The notes below the pieces were generated by a model, which made no database searches, was not told the origin of the DNA, and saw nothing but the letters and a program-made list of their open reading frames with translations. The position numbers and the translations under genes are program-made. Of a stretch of DNA of 64,000 bases, positions 52,321-60,649 are shown piece by piece (the first letter of the stretch is position 1; every line of letters starts with the position of its first letter). This DNA comes from Modicisalibacter radicis (GTDB lineage Bacteria > Pseudomonadota > Gammaproteobacteria > Pseudomonadales > Halomonadaceae), in NCBI RefSeq assembly GCF_900961225.1, contig NZ_CAAHFN010000142.1, forward strand, positions 118,516 through 182,515. The letters are read 5' to 3'.

Positions 52321-53286
52321 ATGAAGACGCTACTCACCGCTGCGGTCGCCAGTGCCGCAATCCTCACCGCTGCCACCGTTCCGGCCCAGGAACGCCTGCT
52401 GATCGGCTCGACTTCCAGCTCGTCGAGCCATTACAGCTATTTCGTCGCCGTCAACCAGATCATCAACGACCAGGTCGAGGGTGTCAGTACCTCGGTGGCC
52501 GAAACCGGGGCAACGGTCGACAACCTGCGCCGACTGAGTCGCGATCAGATCGATCTTGGCCTGGTGACGACCAACACCGGCTATCACGCCTATCAGGGGC
52601 AGGGGGAATTCGAGGGCCGCGCCGTCGATAGCCGGCTGCTGTGGGTCTACACCGTGGCGCCTCAGAATGTGGTGCTGCGCGAGGATGCTGGAGTCGATGA
52701 ACTAGCCGGACTCGAGGGGGTTCGCCTCAATCCGGGGATCACCGGTTCGGCGACCGAGGCCACCACCGAAGCGGTGCTGTCGACGCTGGGTATCGAGCCC
52801 GATTACGTTCGCGGGTCGACCAGTGACGTGGTCAGCGCCATCAAGGATGGTCGTATCGCCGGTTACGTCAAATCCGGGGTCGGCGATCGCCTCGACGGGT
52901 CGACCCTGGATATCGCGACCTTCACGCCGATCACGGTACTGGGGCTGAGCGACGACCAAGCGGCGACGCTGCGCGAGCAGATGCCCGATGTGGCCGTCGT
53001 CGATGTGCCGGCCGGTGCCGCCGAGGGCGTGCCGGGCTACAGGACCTGGGCCTTTGGTGTGGCGGTGCACGCGAACCCGAATCTCGACGAGGAGAGCGCC
53101 TACCGGATCGTCAAGGCGGTGATGGAAAATCCCGAGCCGCAGGCCAACGCCTTCTCCGCGATCAAGGGCGCCGACATGGCGAAGATGACGTTGCAGGTGG
53201 GCAGTGTGCCCCTGCATGCCGGTGCGGCCCGCTACTATCGTGAGCAGGGGCTCGAGATCCCCGACGCCCTGAAGCCGGTCGAGTGA
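52321..53286 (+). CDS. TAXI-family TRAP transporter substrate-binding protein
   Basis: A 321-residue periplasmic solute receptor with a Sec signal peptide (MKTLLTAAVASAAILTAATV, cleavage before QERL). The TAXI signature is visible in LLIGSTSSSSSHYSYFVAVN and the VRLNPGITGSATEATTEAVL region. It delivers an organic-acid-type ligand to the fused permease encoded next. The ATG at 52321 follows GGAG; the 20-residue extension upstream is not signal-peptide-like. First gene of a four-gene operon. Confidence 0.9.
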   Translation: MKTLLTAAVASAAILTAATVPAQERLLIGSTSSSSSHYSYFVAVNQIINDQVEGVSTSVAETGATVDNLRRLSRDQIDLGLVTTNTGYHAYQGQGEFEGRAVDSRLLWVYTVAPQNVVLREDAGVDELAGLEGVRLNPGITGSATEATTEAVLSTLGIEPDYVRGSTSDVVSAIKDGRIAGYVKSGVGDRLDGSTLDIATFTPITVLGLSDDQAATLREQMPDVAVVDVPAGAAEGVPGYRTWAFGVAVHANPNLDEESAYRIVKAVMENPEPQANAFSAIKGADMAKMTLQVGSVPLHAGAARYYREQGLEIPDALKPVE

Positions 53287-53294
53287 TCGGCGCC

Positions 53295-55211
53295 ATGGGG
53301 TTCGACATGCGCAAGTGGCTGACCGCGAGCCTGGCCCTGGCGCTCGGCGGGTTGATTCTCTACACCTCCGCGGTGGGGCCCTTTGCCAGCCTGGTCCAGC
53401 GCGGGCTTTTCCTCGCCCTGGTACTGCTGCTGGGGTTGACGCTCTATCCGCTGGCGGCAGGCACGCGCTGGCGCCCTCTGGGCGTGGCCATCGATCTGGC
53501 GCTGGCCGCCGTGGTCTGCGTGGCATGCGGTCATGTTGTCCTCAACCACCAGCGGATCCTGACCGAGCTGCCCTGGGCCACGCCCTGGGACATGGTCCTG
53601 ACCGGGGGGCTGCTGGTGGCCATCCTCGACCTGTCGCGGCGCGCGATCGGGGCAATCTTTCCGCTGCTGGTTCTGGCCGGGCTGGCCTATGCCTTCTTCG
53701 GCTCGCTGATCCCCGGTCCGCTGGGGCATCGTGGCTTCGGTCCGGCCTTCGTCACCGAGACGATCTATCTCGGCGATCTGGGGGTGTGGGGCATGCTGGT
53801 CGGCGTAGCGGCAACGACGATCGCCGCCTTCGTGCTGTTCGGCTGCCTGCTGTTGCACACCGGCGGCGGCCAGGCCTTCATGGACCTGGCCCTGCGCATC
53901 AGCGGGCGCTCGCCGGGCGGGGCGGCCAAGGTGGCGACGGTCGCCTCGGGGCTGTTCGGCATGGTCAGTGGCAGCGCGGTGGCCAACGTCGCGACCACGG
54001 GCAACTTCACCATCCCCATGATGAAGCGGCTGTCCTACCCGGCGCCCTTCGCCGCGGGTGTCGAGGCCGTGGCATCGACGGGCGGGCAGATAGCCCCGCC
54101 GATCCTCGGTGCAGCGGCGTTCATAATGGCCGAGATCCTCGGCGAGAGTTACGTGCGTATCGCACTGGCCGCCCTGTTGCCGGCGATCCTGTTCTATCTG
54201 GGGGTCTTCCTGACCATCCACCTGGTGGCGAGGCGCCGTCGGTTGCGGGTCGTGCCGGAGGACGAACTGCCGCCCTGGAAGGAGGTCCTGCGTCCCGGGC
54301 GCCTGGTGCCGGTACTCGCCGCACTCGGCGGGCTTTTCTACGGGGTGCTCAGCGGTCGCTCGATTCAGACGGCGGCCTTCTTCGGCATCCTGATGACGTT
54401 CGTCAGCTACACCGGATTCGCATTGGCCAGCGGCTCGGGGCTTCGCGACATCGCGGCCAAATTGTTCAGCGGATTGATCGATGCCGGCAAGGGCATGGTG
54501 ATCATCGGCGCACTGCTGGCCGGGGCGCAGATCCTTGTGGCGATGATCGGCATGACTGGAATCGGCGTCACCCTGGCCGGGCTGATCGTCGACCTGGGCG
54601 GCCAATCGATGTTCCTGGTGGCCTTCATCGTCGGCGCCGTGTGTCTGATCCTCGGCATGGGGATCCCCACGACGGCGGCCTACGTGCTGGTCGCGTCGGT
54701 GCTGGCCCCGGCGCTGACCGAGATCGGTGTCGAACCGCTGATTGCCCACCTGTTCGTCTTCTACTTCGCGACGCTGTCGGTGATCACCCCGCCGGTGTGC
54801 GTCGCGGTCTTCGTCGGCGCGGGAATCGCCCAGACCCGTTGGCTGCCGGCTGCCGGCGAGGCCGTGAGGCTGGCCGCGGCGATCTACGTGATCCCGTTCC
54901 TGCTGCTGATCTATCCGGCACTGGCCGGCTTCGGTGGGTGGCTCGATATCCTGCTGGCCGCCTGCCAGGGCACGGTGTTCGTCGTTGCCTTCGCCACCCT
55001 GATGGCGCGCACCGCGCTGGTTGGCAGCCGGCCGCTGGATATCCTCGCGCTGCTGACCGTTATCGCCCTGGCGTTGACGCCGGGCTGGGCGACCACCCTG
55101 GCGTCGATGCTGGCGCTTGGCGGTCTCTACGCGCGCCAGCGTGGCCGCCGGCCCCTGTCGAACGACATGTCGGGTGCGGCAGGCGAGTCGTCCGGGGAGG
55201 GCCGGCCATGA
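53295..55211 (+). CDS. TRAP transporter fused 4TM/12TM permease
   Basis: A 638-residue inner-membrane permease in which the small (DctQ-like, about 1-150) and large (DctM-like) subunits are fused, as is usual with TAXI receptors. The large-subunit motif GSAVANVATTGNFTIPMMKR and GGQIAPPILGAAAFIMAEIL are typical. The ATG at 53295 is used; a GTG at 53283 that overlaps the preceding stop by 4 bases is an alternative. The last bases overlap the AtuA gene (ATGA). Confidence 0.9.
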   Translation: MGFDMRKWLTASLALALGGLILYTSAVGPFASLVQRGLFLALVLLLGLTLYPLAAGTRWRPLGVAIDLALAAVVCVACGHVVLNHQRILTELPWATPWDMVLTGGLLVAILDLSRRAIGAIFPLLVLAGLAYAFFGSLIPGPLGHRGFGPAFVTETIYLGDLGVWGMLVGVAATTIAAFVLFGCLLLHTGGGQAFMDLALRISGRSPGGAAKVATVASGLFGMVSGSAVANVATTGNFTIPMMKRLSYPAPFAAGVEAVASTGGQIAPPILGAAAFIMAEILGESYVRIALAALLPAILFYLGVFLTIHLVARRRRLRVVPEDELPPWKEVLRPGRLVPVLAALGGLFYGVLSGRSIQTAAFFGILMTFVSYTGFALASGSGLRDIAAKLFSGLIDAGKGMVIIGALLAGAQILVAMIGMTGIGVTLAGLIVDLGGQSMFLVAFIVGAVCLILGMGIPTTAAYVLVASVLAPALTEIGVEPLIAHLFVFYFATLSVITPPVCVAVFVGAGIAQTRWLPAAGEAVRLAAAIYVIPFLLLIYPALAGFGGWLDILLAACQGTVFVVAFATLMARTALVGSRPLDILALLTVIALALTPGWATTLASMLALGGLYARQRGRRPLSNDMSGAAGESSGEGRP

Positions 55212-56587
55212 GCTTTCTGCTGGGCAGCGGGGCCGGGTTTTCCGGCGATCGCACCGATGCGGCCTCTCCCGTGGTCGCGGAACTGATTCGTCGTGGCCAG
55301 CCCGCCGCGCTGATCTTCGAGACGCTGGGCGAGCGCACCCTGGCGGCGGCCCATCGGGCGATGCGCGAGGACCCGCAAGCCGGCTTCGAACCCCTGCTCG
55401 AGGAGCTGCTGGAGCCGGTGCTGGCCGATTGCCAGCGCCACGGGATCGCCATACTCGGCAACTTCGGCGCCGCCAATGTCGCGGGGGCCTGCCGGCTGGT
55501 CCACGACCTGGCCGCACGCCAGGGCTGTGGCGGGCTGCGTATCGGCCGGGTTCACGGCGACGATGTGCGCTGCCGGCTCGAGTCCCTCGATCTCGAGCCC
55601 TGGGAAGCCGAGACGCGCGCGCTGCCGGCGGGCGAAGCGCTGATATCGGCCAACGTCTATCTCGGCGCGGCGCCGCTGGTCCAGGCGCTCGATCGGGGCG
55701 CCGAGGTGGTGGTGACCGGACGGGTTGCCGATCCGGCGCTGTTCCTGGCACCGCTGGTTCGTCACCACGGCTGGGCATGGGACGACTGGGATCGGCTGGC
55801 CGCCGGAATGATGGCCGGCCATCTGGGAGAGTGCGGGGCGCAGGTGAGCGGCGGTTATTTCGCCGACCCGGGCTACAAGGAGGTCGCCGAACTGGCGACC
55901 CTCGGTTACCCGATCATCGAGGTCGAGGCGGATGGCCGGCTGGTGGTCACCAAGCCGGCGGGCACCGGCGGTTGCATCGATGCGCGTACCGTCAAGGAGC
56001 AGTTGCTCTACGAAGTACACGATCCAGGGCATTATCTGACGCCCGATGTGGTGGTCGATCTGAGCGATGTCGTAATCAACGAGCTGGGCCCCGATCGGGT
56101 CGAGGTCCAGGGCATCCGGGGCAAACCGGCGCCGGCCCGGCTCAAGACCACGGTGTGCTATGACGGCGGCTGGCAGGGCGAAGCCGAGATTTCCTACGCT
56201 GGCCCCAATGCGCTGGCCAGGGCGCGCCTGGCGGTAGCGGTGCTGCAGGAGCGGCTGCGCTTCAGAGCGCCCGCCGAGCTGCGCACGCGGCTGGACATCA
56301 TCGGGCACACGAGTGTTTTCGACGACGATTCGGGCCAGTTGCGTCGCCAGTGCCAGCCCACCGACCCGGCGGGCGACTACCGGGTGCGGCTGGCGTGCGA
56401 GCATGCCGAGCGGCGCTGGGTCGAGCGCGCGGCTCAGGAGTTGCTGGCCCTGTACTGCGCCGGCCCCGCCGGTGGCGGCGGGGTCCGTCGGCATTTCCAG
56501 CGCCGCGTGCACACCGCGTCGTTCCTGGTCAGGCGCGACGACGTCACGGCCTACGCTTCTCTCTACGGGGACGCCGAACATGAATGA
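55208..56587 (+). CDS. AtuA-like DUF1446 family protein
   Basis: A 459-residue cytosolic protein of the acyclic terpene utilisation AtuA family (DUF1446). Conserved features: GSGAGFSGDRTDAA at the start (glycine-rich loop), ILGNFGAANVAGAC, ANVYLGAAPLVQALDRGAEV, VTGRVADPALFLAPLVRHHG, and KPAGTGGCIDARTVKEQLLY. AtuA is required for citronellol/geraniol catabolism in pseudomonads, but its reaction is not established. Other Atu genes (AtuC/AtuF carboxylase) are absent here. Overlaps the permease by 4 bases and the next gene by 8. Confidence 0.88.
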   Translation: MSFLLGSGAGFSGDRTDAASPVVAELIRRGQPAALIFETLGERTLAAAHRAMREDPQAGFEPLLEELLEPVLADCQRHGIAILGNFGAANVAGACRLVHDLAARQGCGGLRIGRVHGDDVRCRLESLDLEPWEAETRALPAGEALISANVYLGAAPLVQALDRGAEVVVTGRVADPALFLAPLVRHHGWAWDDWDRLAAGMMAGHLGECGAQVSGGYFADPGYKEVAELATLGYPIIEVEADGRLVVTKPAGTGGCIDARTVKEQLLYEVHDPGHYLTPDVVVDLSDVVINELGPDRVEVQGIRGKPAPARLKTTVCYDGGWQGEAEISYAGPNALARARLAVAVLQERLRFRAPAELRTRLDIIGHTSVFDDDSGQLRRQCQPTDPAGDYRVRLACEHAERRWVERAAQELLALYCAGPAGGGGVRRHFQRRVHTASFLVRRDDVTAYASLYGDAEHE

Positions 56588-56951
56588 AAGCGCGTTCAGC
56601 GGGCCAGCCGACGAGGCTGGGCGCGTCAGCATGCCGCTGCACCGGCTCGCGCATGCCCGGGCCGGCGACAAGGGCGATCGGCTCAACCTGTCGCTGTTCG
56701 CCTATGACCCTCGCCATTACCCGCTGTTGCTCGAACAGATTACCGAACCGCGGGTATTGGCGCTCTTCGCCCATCGTGGAGCGAGCCGGGTGCGACGTTA
56801 TCCGATGCCGGGACTGGCCGGCATGAACCTGGTGATCGACGACGTGCTGCAGGGCGGCGTCAATGGCGCGCTCAATCTCGACGGGCATGGCAAGACCCTG
56901 TCCTTTCTGCTGCTGGAACTGACGGTCGCGCTGCCGCGCGACGGCCATTGA
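56580..56951 (+). CDS. AtuA-associated small protein (ferredoxin-fold domain)
   Basis: A 123-residue protein resembling the domain that in many DUF1446 proteins is fused at the C-terminus: PLHRLAHARAGDKGDRLNLS, then FAYDPRHYPLLLEQIT, then GMNLVIDDVLQGGVNGALNL and DGHGKTLSF. Here it is a separate gene overlapping the AtuA gene by 8 bases, so the two products most likely form one complex. Function unknown. Last gene of the operon. Confidence 0.82.
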   Translation: MNESAFSGPADEAGRVSMPLHRLAHARAGDKGDRLNLSLFAYDPRHYPLLLEQITEPRVLALFAHRGASRVRRYPMPGLAGMNLVIDDVLQGGVNGALNLDGHGKTLSFLLLELTVALPRDGH

Positions 56952-56999
56952 ACGAGGAGTGATCCGTACACCGCGAGGGTCGGCCGGCCCGAGCGAAAG

Positions 57000-57032
57000 G
57001 AACCGCCGCCCCGTTCGGCAGGACGGCGGTTC
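57000..57032. terminator. Hairpin between the AtuA operon and narK
   Basis: GAACCGCCG and CGGCGGTTC form a 9-bp stem around a 15-base loop. It sits between convergent genes. It is followed on the plus strand only by TCTC, so termination strength is doubtful. Confidence 0.45.
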
Positions 57033-57054
57033 TCTCGATGGCGCCTGGCGGACT

Positions 57055-58407
57055 TCAGCGCAGCGACAGGGCGGCCGGGGCTGCCTCGCCGGCGGCGGCG
57101 GCGCGGTAGGCGTCGTCTTCCTCGGCGAGCACCTGGGGCGAGAAGCGCACCAGGAAGGTAAAGAATGAGGCCACCATCACCGCCATGCCCAGGTAAAGCA
57201 GGCCCTGTTGATAGCTCAGCGATTCGGCGCGGAACAAGAAGCCGGCGGCCACGGCTCCGGCGTTGCCCCCGGCACCGACGATGCCCGCCACGGCGCCCAG
57301 GGCGTTGCGGTTGACGAAGGGCACCACGCCGAAGGTGGCGCCTTCGGCCATCTGCACGAACAGGCTGAACACCAGCATGATGCCGATGGCCACGGCGAGC
57401 ACCTGCATCTGGGCGAAGAACATCAGCGCGACGGCTTCGCAGAACATGGCGATGAACAGCCAGCGCACGCGTCCCTTGAGGCCGCCGTAACGGGCGAAGA
57501 GGTCCGAGAAGACGCCGCCCAGGGTCCGCGCGAACAGGTTCATCAGGCCGAACAGCCCGGCAATCAGCCCGGCGGTGGCCAGGTCGAGCTCGAAATTGTC
57601 GAAGAAGTAGATGGCGGCGATGTTGTTGATGGTCAGCTCGACGCCGAAGCAGGCGGCGTAGACCACGAACAGGGCCCAGACGCGAACGTCCTTGGCAGCG
57701 GCGCCGAAGGTGCTGCGCATGCTGTATTCCTTCTCGGCACGCGGCAGTTCGCCGCGCTCGCGCAACTCGTCGAAGTTGCCGTCCGGCGCATCCTGGGTCA
57801 GGAAGTAGTACGCGATGCCGGTCAGGAACAGCACGACCCCCGGGACCACCATCGCCAGGCGCCAGCCCATCGTGGCTTCCACGCCCAGCATCAGGATGCC
57901 GGCGAACACCAGTGGCATCAGAATCTGCGTGGTGCCGCCGCCCAGGTTGCCCCAGCCGGCGGTGGTGGCATTGGCGGTGCCGACCACGTTGGGGCCGAAC
58001 ATCACCGAGGTATGGTATTGGGTGATCACGAACGAGGCGCCGATCGCGCCGATCGCCAGGCGTGCCAGGAAGAAGCTTTCGAAACTGTCGGCGAAACCGA
58101 TCGCCATCACCGGCAGCGAGCCCAGGCACAACAGCCAGGTATAGGCCTTGCGCGGGCCGATCTTGTCGCAGAGCACGCCGATCGCCAGTCGCACGATAAC
58201 GGTGATCGCCACCGAGGCGATGATGGTGTTGCCGATCTGGGTCTTGGTCAGGCCGAGGTCGTCGCGCACCACCGCCATCAGCGGGGCGATGCCGAACCAG
58301 CCGAAGAAGCAGATATGAAAGGCGAACCAGGAGAGGTGGAAAGCCCGCATTTGCGGACTCTTGAAGCTGAACAGACGGATCCTGTTGGCTTTGTTGCGAA
58401 TGTCCAT
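57055..58407 (-). CDS. narK: NarK/NNP-family nitrate transporter
   Basis: A 450-residue MFS protein with 12 helices. Both nitrate signatures are present: GWGNLGGGTTQILMPLVF in helix 5 and GIVGAGGNAGAVAAGFLF in helix 11. It imports nitrate (or exchanges nitrate and nitrite); beside nasT-nasS the assimilatory role is most likely. The start at 58407 (MDIRNKANRIR) is the usual one. A good sigma-54 promoter lies 123 bases upstream. Some workers would name this gene nasA; the symbol narK is used here for the transporter. Confidence 0.93.
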   Translation of the reverse strand: MDIRNKANRIRLFSFKSPQMRAFHLSWFAFHICFFGWFGIAPLMAVVRDDLGLTKTQIGNTIIASVAITVIVRLAIGVLCDKIGPRKAYTWLLCLGSLPVMAIGFADSFESFFLARLAIGAIGASFVITQYHTSVMFGPNVVGTANATTAGWGNLGGGTTQILMPLVFAGILMLGVEATMGWRLAMVVPGVVLFLTGIAYYFLTQDAPDGNFDELRERGELPRAEKEYSMRSTFGAAAKDVRVWALFVVYAACFGVELTINNIAAIYFFDNFELDLATAGLIAGLFGLMNLFARTLGGVFSDLFARYGGLKGRVRWLFIAMFCEAVALMFFAQMQVLAVAIGIMLVFSLFVQMAEGATFGVVPFVNRNALGAVAGIVGAGGNAGAVAAGFLFRAESLSYQQGLLYLGMAVMVASFFTFLVRFSPQVLAEEDDAYRAAAAGEAAPAALSLR

Positions 58408-58450
58408 GGGACAGTCCTCATCGAGTCGGTGTCGAACGCGGATGCATGGG

Positions 58451-58466
58451 CCTTCGCCATTGAAGG
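58451..58466 (-). promoter_or_regulatory. Single ANTAR-like hairpin in the narK leader
   Basis: On the minus strand CCTTC/GAAGG encloses hexaloop AATGGC (A1, G4). It lies between the sigma-54 site and the narK start. No partner hairpin and no terminator were found, so binding by NasT is uncertain. An outer 10-bp dyad (TCGAAC-CGGA/TCCG-GTTCGA) surrounds it. Confidence 0.35.
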
Positions 58467-58529
58467 TCCGGGTTCGACGCACTCGTACTCGCGGGGCAAG
58501 CCTGGTCCACGTCTGTCTGCCCGAAACGA

Positions 58530-58545
58530 TGCATCAGTCGTGCCA
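58530..58545 (-). promoter_or_regulatory. Sigma-54 promoter of narK
   Basis: TGGCACGACTGATGCA matches TGGCACGNNNNTTGCW with one mismatch and exact spacing. The predicted start near 58518 gives a leader of about 110 bases. Confidence 0.75.
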
Positions 58546-58773
58546 ATATCGGATGAAGCCATTCTTTCAGCCGGTTACGGGTTCCTGGTCGGGGGCCGGT
58601 ACGGTACCGGCGATGGTTGCAGCGCCGCTTTGGGGCATTCGTCGGGCCGTGTGCACTACGAGCACGCAGGGGTGGCAGGTTCGCCCGCTCGAGCTGCCGT
58701 CGCACTGCGGTCGGCGACGCTGGCGCGATTCGTGCATGAACCGTGGGAAGGGCGTCAAGGAGTGCAGAAGGGC

Positions 58774-59352
58774 ATGACCATCAGGGTATTGATCGTGGAT
58801 GCCAAGGCCGAACGCTCGCGGGCGCTGGACCAGGCGCTGGTCGAGGCGGGCTTCGAGGTGATGACGACCGTCGACGAGAGCGAGGATCTCTACACGGTCA
58901 TGGAGCGTCTGCAGCCCGATGCGGTAATCGTCGATGCGGCGTTGCCCAGTCGCGATACCCTCGAGCACCTCGGTCAGCTGGGCCGGCGCTTTCCCAAGCC
59001 GATGATCATGCTGGCCGAGGAAGAGACGCCTGAACTGACCCAGCAGGCCGCCCAGGCGGGAGTCAGCGCCTATGTCGTCGACAGCGTGATGCCGGCGCTG
59101 GTGCGCTCGATGATCAACGTGGCGGTGACCAGCTTCGAGGCGCATCGCGCGCTCAAGGGCGAGCTGACGCGGACCCAGGAGAGCCTGGCGCAGCGACGCG
59201 CCATCGATCGCGCCAAGGCCTTGATCATGGAAAACCGTACCTGCGGCGAGGATGCCGCCTATCAGTACCTGCGCACGACGGCCATGAATCGCCGCATGAC
59301 GATCCATGAACTGGCCCAGGAGTTGCTTGCCGCGACGGGCAAGAAATCTTAG
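58774..59352 (+). CDS. nasT: NasT nitrate-responsive antiterminator (receiver + ANTAR)
   Basis: A 192-residue regulator. An N-terminal receiver-like domain (VLIVDAKAERSRAL; candidate Asp in AVIVDAALPSRD) is joined to a C-terminal ANTAR RNA-binding domain (AIDRAKALIMENRTCGEDAA, then YQYLRTTAMNRRMTIHELAQ). NasT binds paired hexaloop hairpins in nas leaders and prevents termination unless held by NasS without nitrate. Its predicted targets are at 18233-18371 and 18672-18777. Start at 58774 begins the receiver. 11 bases separate it from nasS. Confidence 0.93.
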   Translation: MTIRVLIVDAKAERSRALDQALVEAGFEVMTTVDESEDLYTVMERLQPDAVIVDAALPSRDTLEHLGQLGRRFPKPMIMLAEEETPELTQQAAQAGVSAYVVDSVMPALVRSMINVAVTSFEAHRALKGELTRTQESLAQRRAIDRAKALIMENRTCGEDAAYQYLRTTAMNRRMTIHELAQELLAATGKKS

Positions 59353-59363
59353 GAGAAAAGTGC

Positions 59364-60572
59364 ATGAGTGCGACCCGCGAGTTTCCTGCGCCGGAGCTGG
59401 CACGCCTGACCCTGGGGATGTTGCCGCTCAATGACGCCGCGCCGCTGGTCGTGGCGGTGGAGGAGGGCTTTTTCGCCGCCGAGGGGCTGGAGGTGAGCCT
59501 CAGCGTCGAGTCTTCATGGGCGGGCCTGCGCGATGCCATGCAGCTCGGCCTGCTCGATGGCGCCCAGATGCTGGCGTTGATGCCGCTGAGCTCGACACTG
59601 GGGATCGACGGCCGCCGGACCCCCATGCTTTCGGCGTTGACGCTCAACCTGGGAGGGAACGCGATAACCGTATCACAGGCGCTGCATGCGCAGATGCAGG
59701 CGCTGGGCGATGAGGCGCTGACGGAGCCGCTGGGCCAGGCGCGTGCGCTGAAGCGCGTGATCGAACAGCGTCGGCTCGCCGGCGAACCGCCACTGCGTTT
59801 TGCCAACGTCTATCCCTTTTCGTCGCATCGCTACCTGCTGCGCTACTGGCTGGCTGCGGGCGGAATCGATCCCGAGCGCGATCTGGAGTTGCGTGTCGTG
59901 CCGCCTCCGCTGATGGTGTCGCAACTCGAGGCCGGCGGACTCGATGGCTACTGCGTGGGCGAACCCTGGAACCGGCTGGCTCAGGGGCGCGGGCTGGGGC
60001 ATGTGCTGTGTGGCAGCTTCGATATCTGGGGAGCCAGCCAGGAGAAGGTCTTCGGCGTGCGGGAAGCGTGGGCCGAGCGCTATCCCGATACGCATCGTGC
60101 GGTGCTGCGTGGCTTGTTGCGCGCCTGTGCCTGGCTGGACCGTTCAGCGGCCAATCGTCAGCGTGCCGCCCATCTGCTCTGCGTGGGCGGCTATCTCGAT
60201 GTCGCTCCGCAGGTGGTGGAGCAGGGCCTGCGCCATCTTGCGGACGCGCGTGGCGAGAAGGGGGCGCCGGGCGCCACGCTCTTCCAGCGCCACGCCACCA
60301 ATTTCCCCTGGTATTCGCACACACGCTGGTATGCCAATCAGATGCAGCGCTGGGGGCATTTGCCCGGCGACCTGGATCTGGAAGCGCTCATTGCGCGTTG
60401 CGTGCGTCCCGATCTTTATCGTCAGGCTGCCGCCGACATCGGCCTGTCGAGTCCGCTGGACGATAGCAAGACGGAGGGCGCTCATGACCGGGAATGGTCG
60501 TTGCCGGGCACACGAGGGGGGATCGACATGGGCCCCGACCGCTTCCTCGATGGGGGCGTTTTCGGCGCCTGA
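59364..60572 (+). CDS. nasS: NasS nitrate sensor (NrtA-like, cytosolic)
   Basis: A 402-residue protein resembling the NrtA nitrate-binding protein (LARLTLGMLPLNDAAPLVVA, VEEGFFAAEGLEVSLSVESS, GYCVGEPWNRLAQGRGLGHV). It has no signal peptide or lipobox, as expected for the cytosolic sensor that sequesters NasT when nitrate is absent. The gene is 11 bases downstream of nasT. A strong terminator follows. Confidence 0.92.
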   Translation: MSATREFPAPELARLTLGMLPLNDAAPLVVAVEEGFFAAEGLEVSLSVESSWAGLRDAMQLGLLDGAQMLALMPLSSTLGIDGRRTPMLSALTLNLGGNAITVSQALHAQMQALGDEALTEPLGQARALKRVIEQRRLAGEPPLRFANVYPFSSHRYLLRYWLAAGGIDPERDLELRVVPPPLMVSQLEAGGLDGYCVGEPWNRLAQGRGLGHVLCGSFDIWGASQEKVFGVREAWAERYPDTHRAVLRGLLRACAWLDRSAANRQRAAHLLCVGGYLDVAPQVVEQGLRHLADARGEKGAPGATLFQRHATNFPWYSHTRWYANQMQRWGHLPGDLDLEALIARCVRPDLYRQAAADIGLSSPLDDSKTEGAHDREWSLPGTRGGIDMGPDRFLDGGVFGA

Positions 60573-60596
60573 ACGTACGGCCGGCAGCGAACGGAA

Positions 60597-60629
60597 ACGA
60601 CAAGGCCCCGCGTCGCGGGGCCTTGTCGT
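60597..60629. terminator. Bidirectional terminator between nasS and the M23 peptidase gene
   Basis: A perfect 15-bp stem ACGACAAGGCCCCGC/GCGGGGCCTTGTCGT with a 3-base loop, located 25 bases past the nasS stop and 21 bases from the convergent stop. U tracts are short on both strands. Confidence 0.8.
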
Positions 60630-60649
60630 ATACGGCGAGTCTCGTTCGC

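Noticed and set aside
53315..56587. A 1090-codon open frame across the TRAP permease and AtuA genes
   Set aside because: Its first 630 codons are the permease gene in the wrong frame (arginine/glycine-rich, no membrane segments). Only the part from 55208 is a real gene.
58408..58520. narK leader as a full two-hairpin ANTAR target
   Set aside because: A scan of the leader found only one hexaloop with A1/G4 and a proper stem, and no terminator. It is recorded only as a weak single hairpin.
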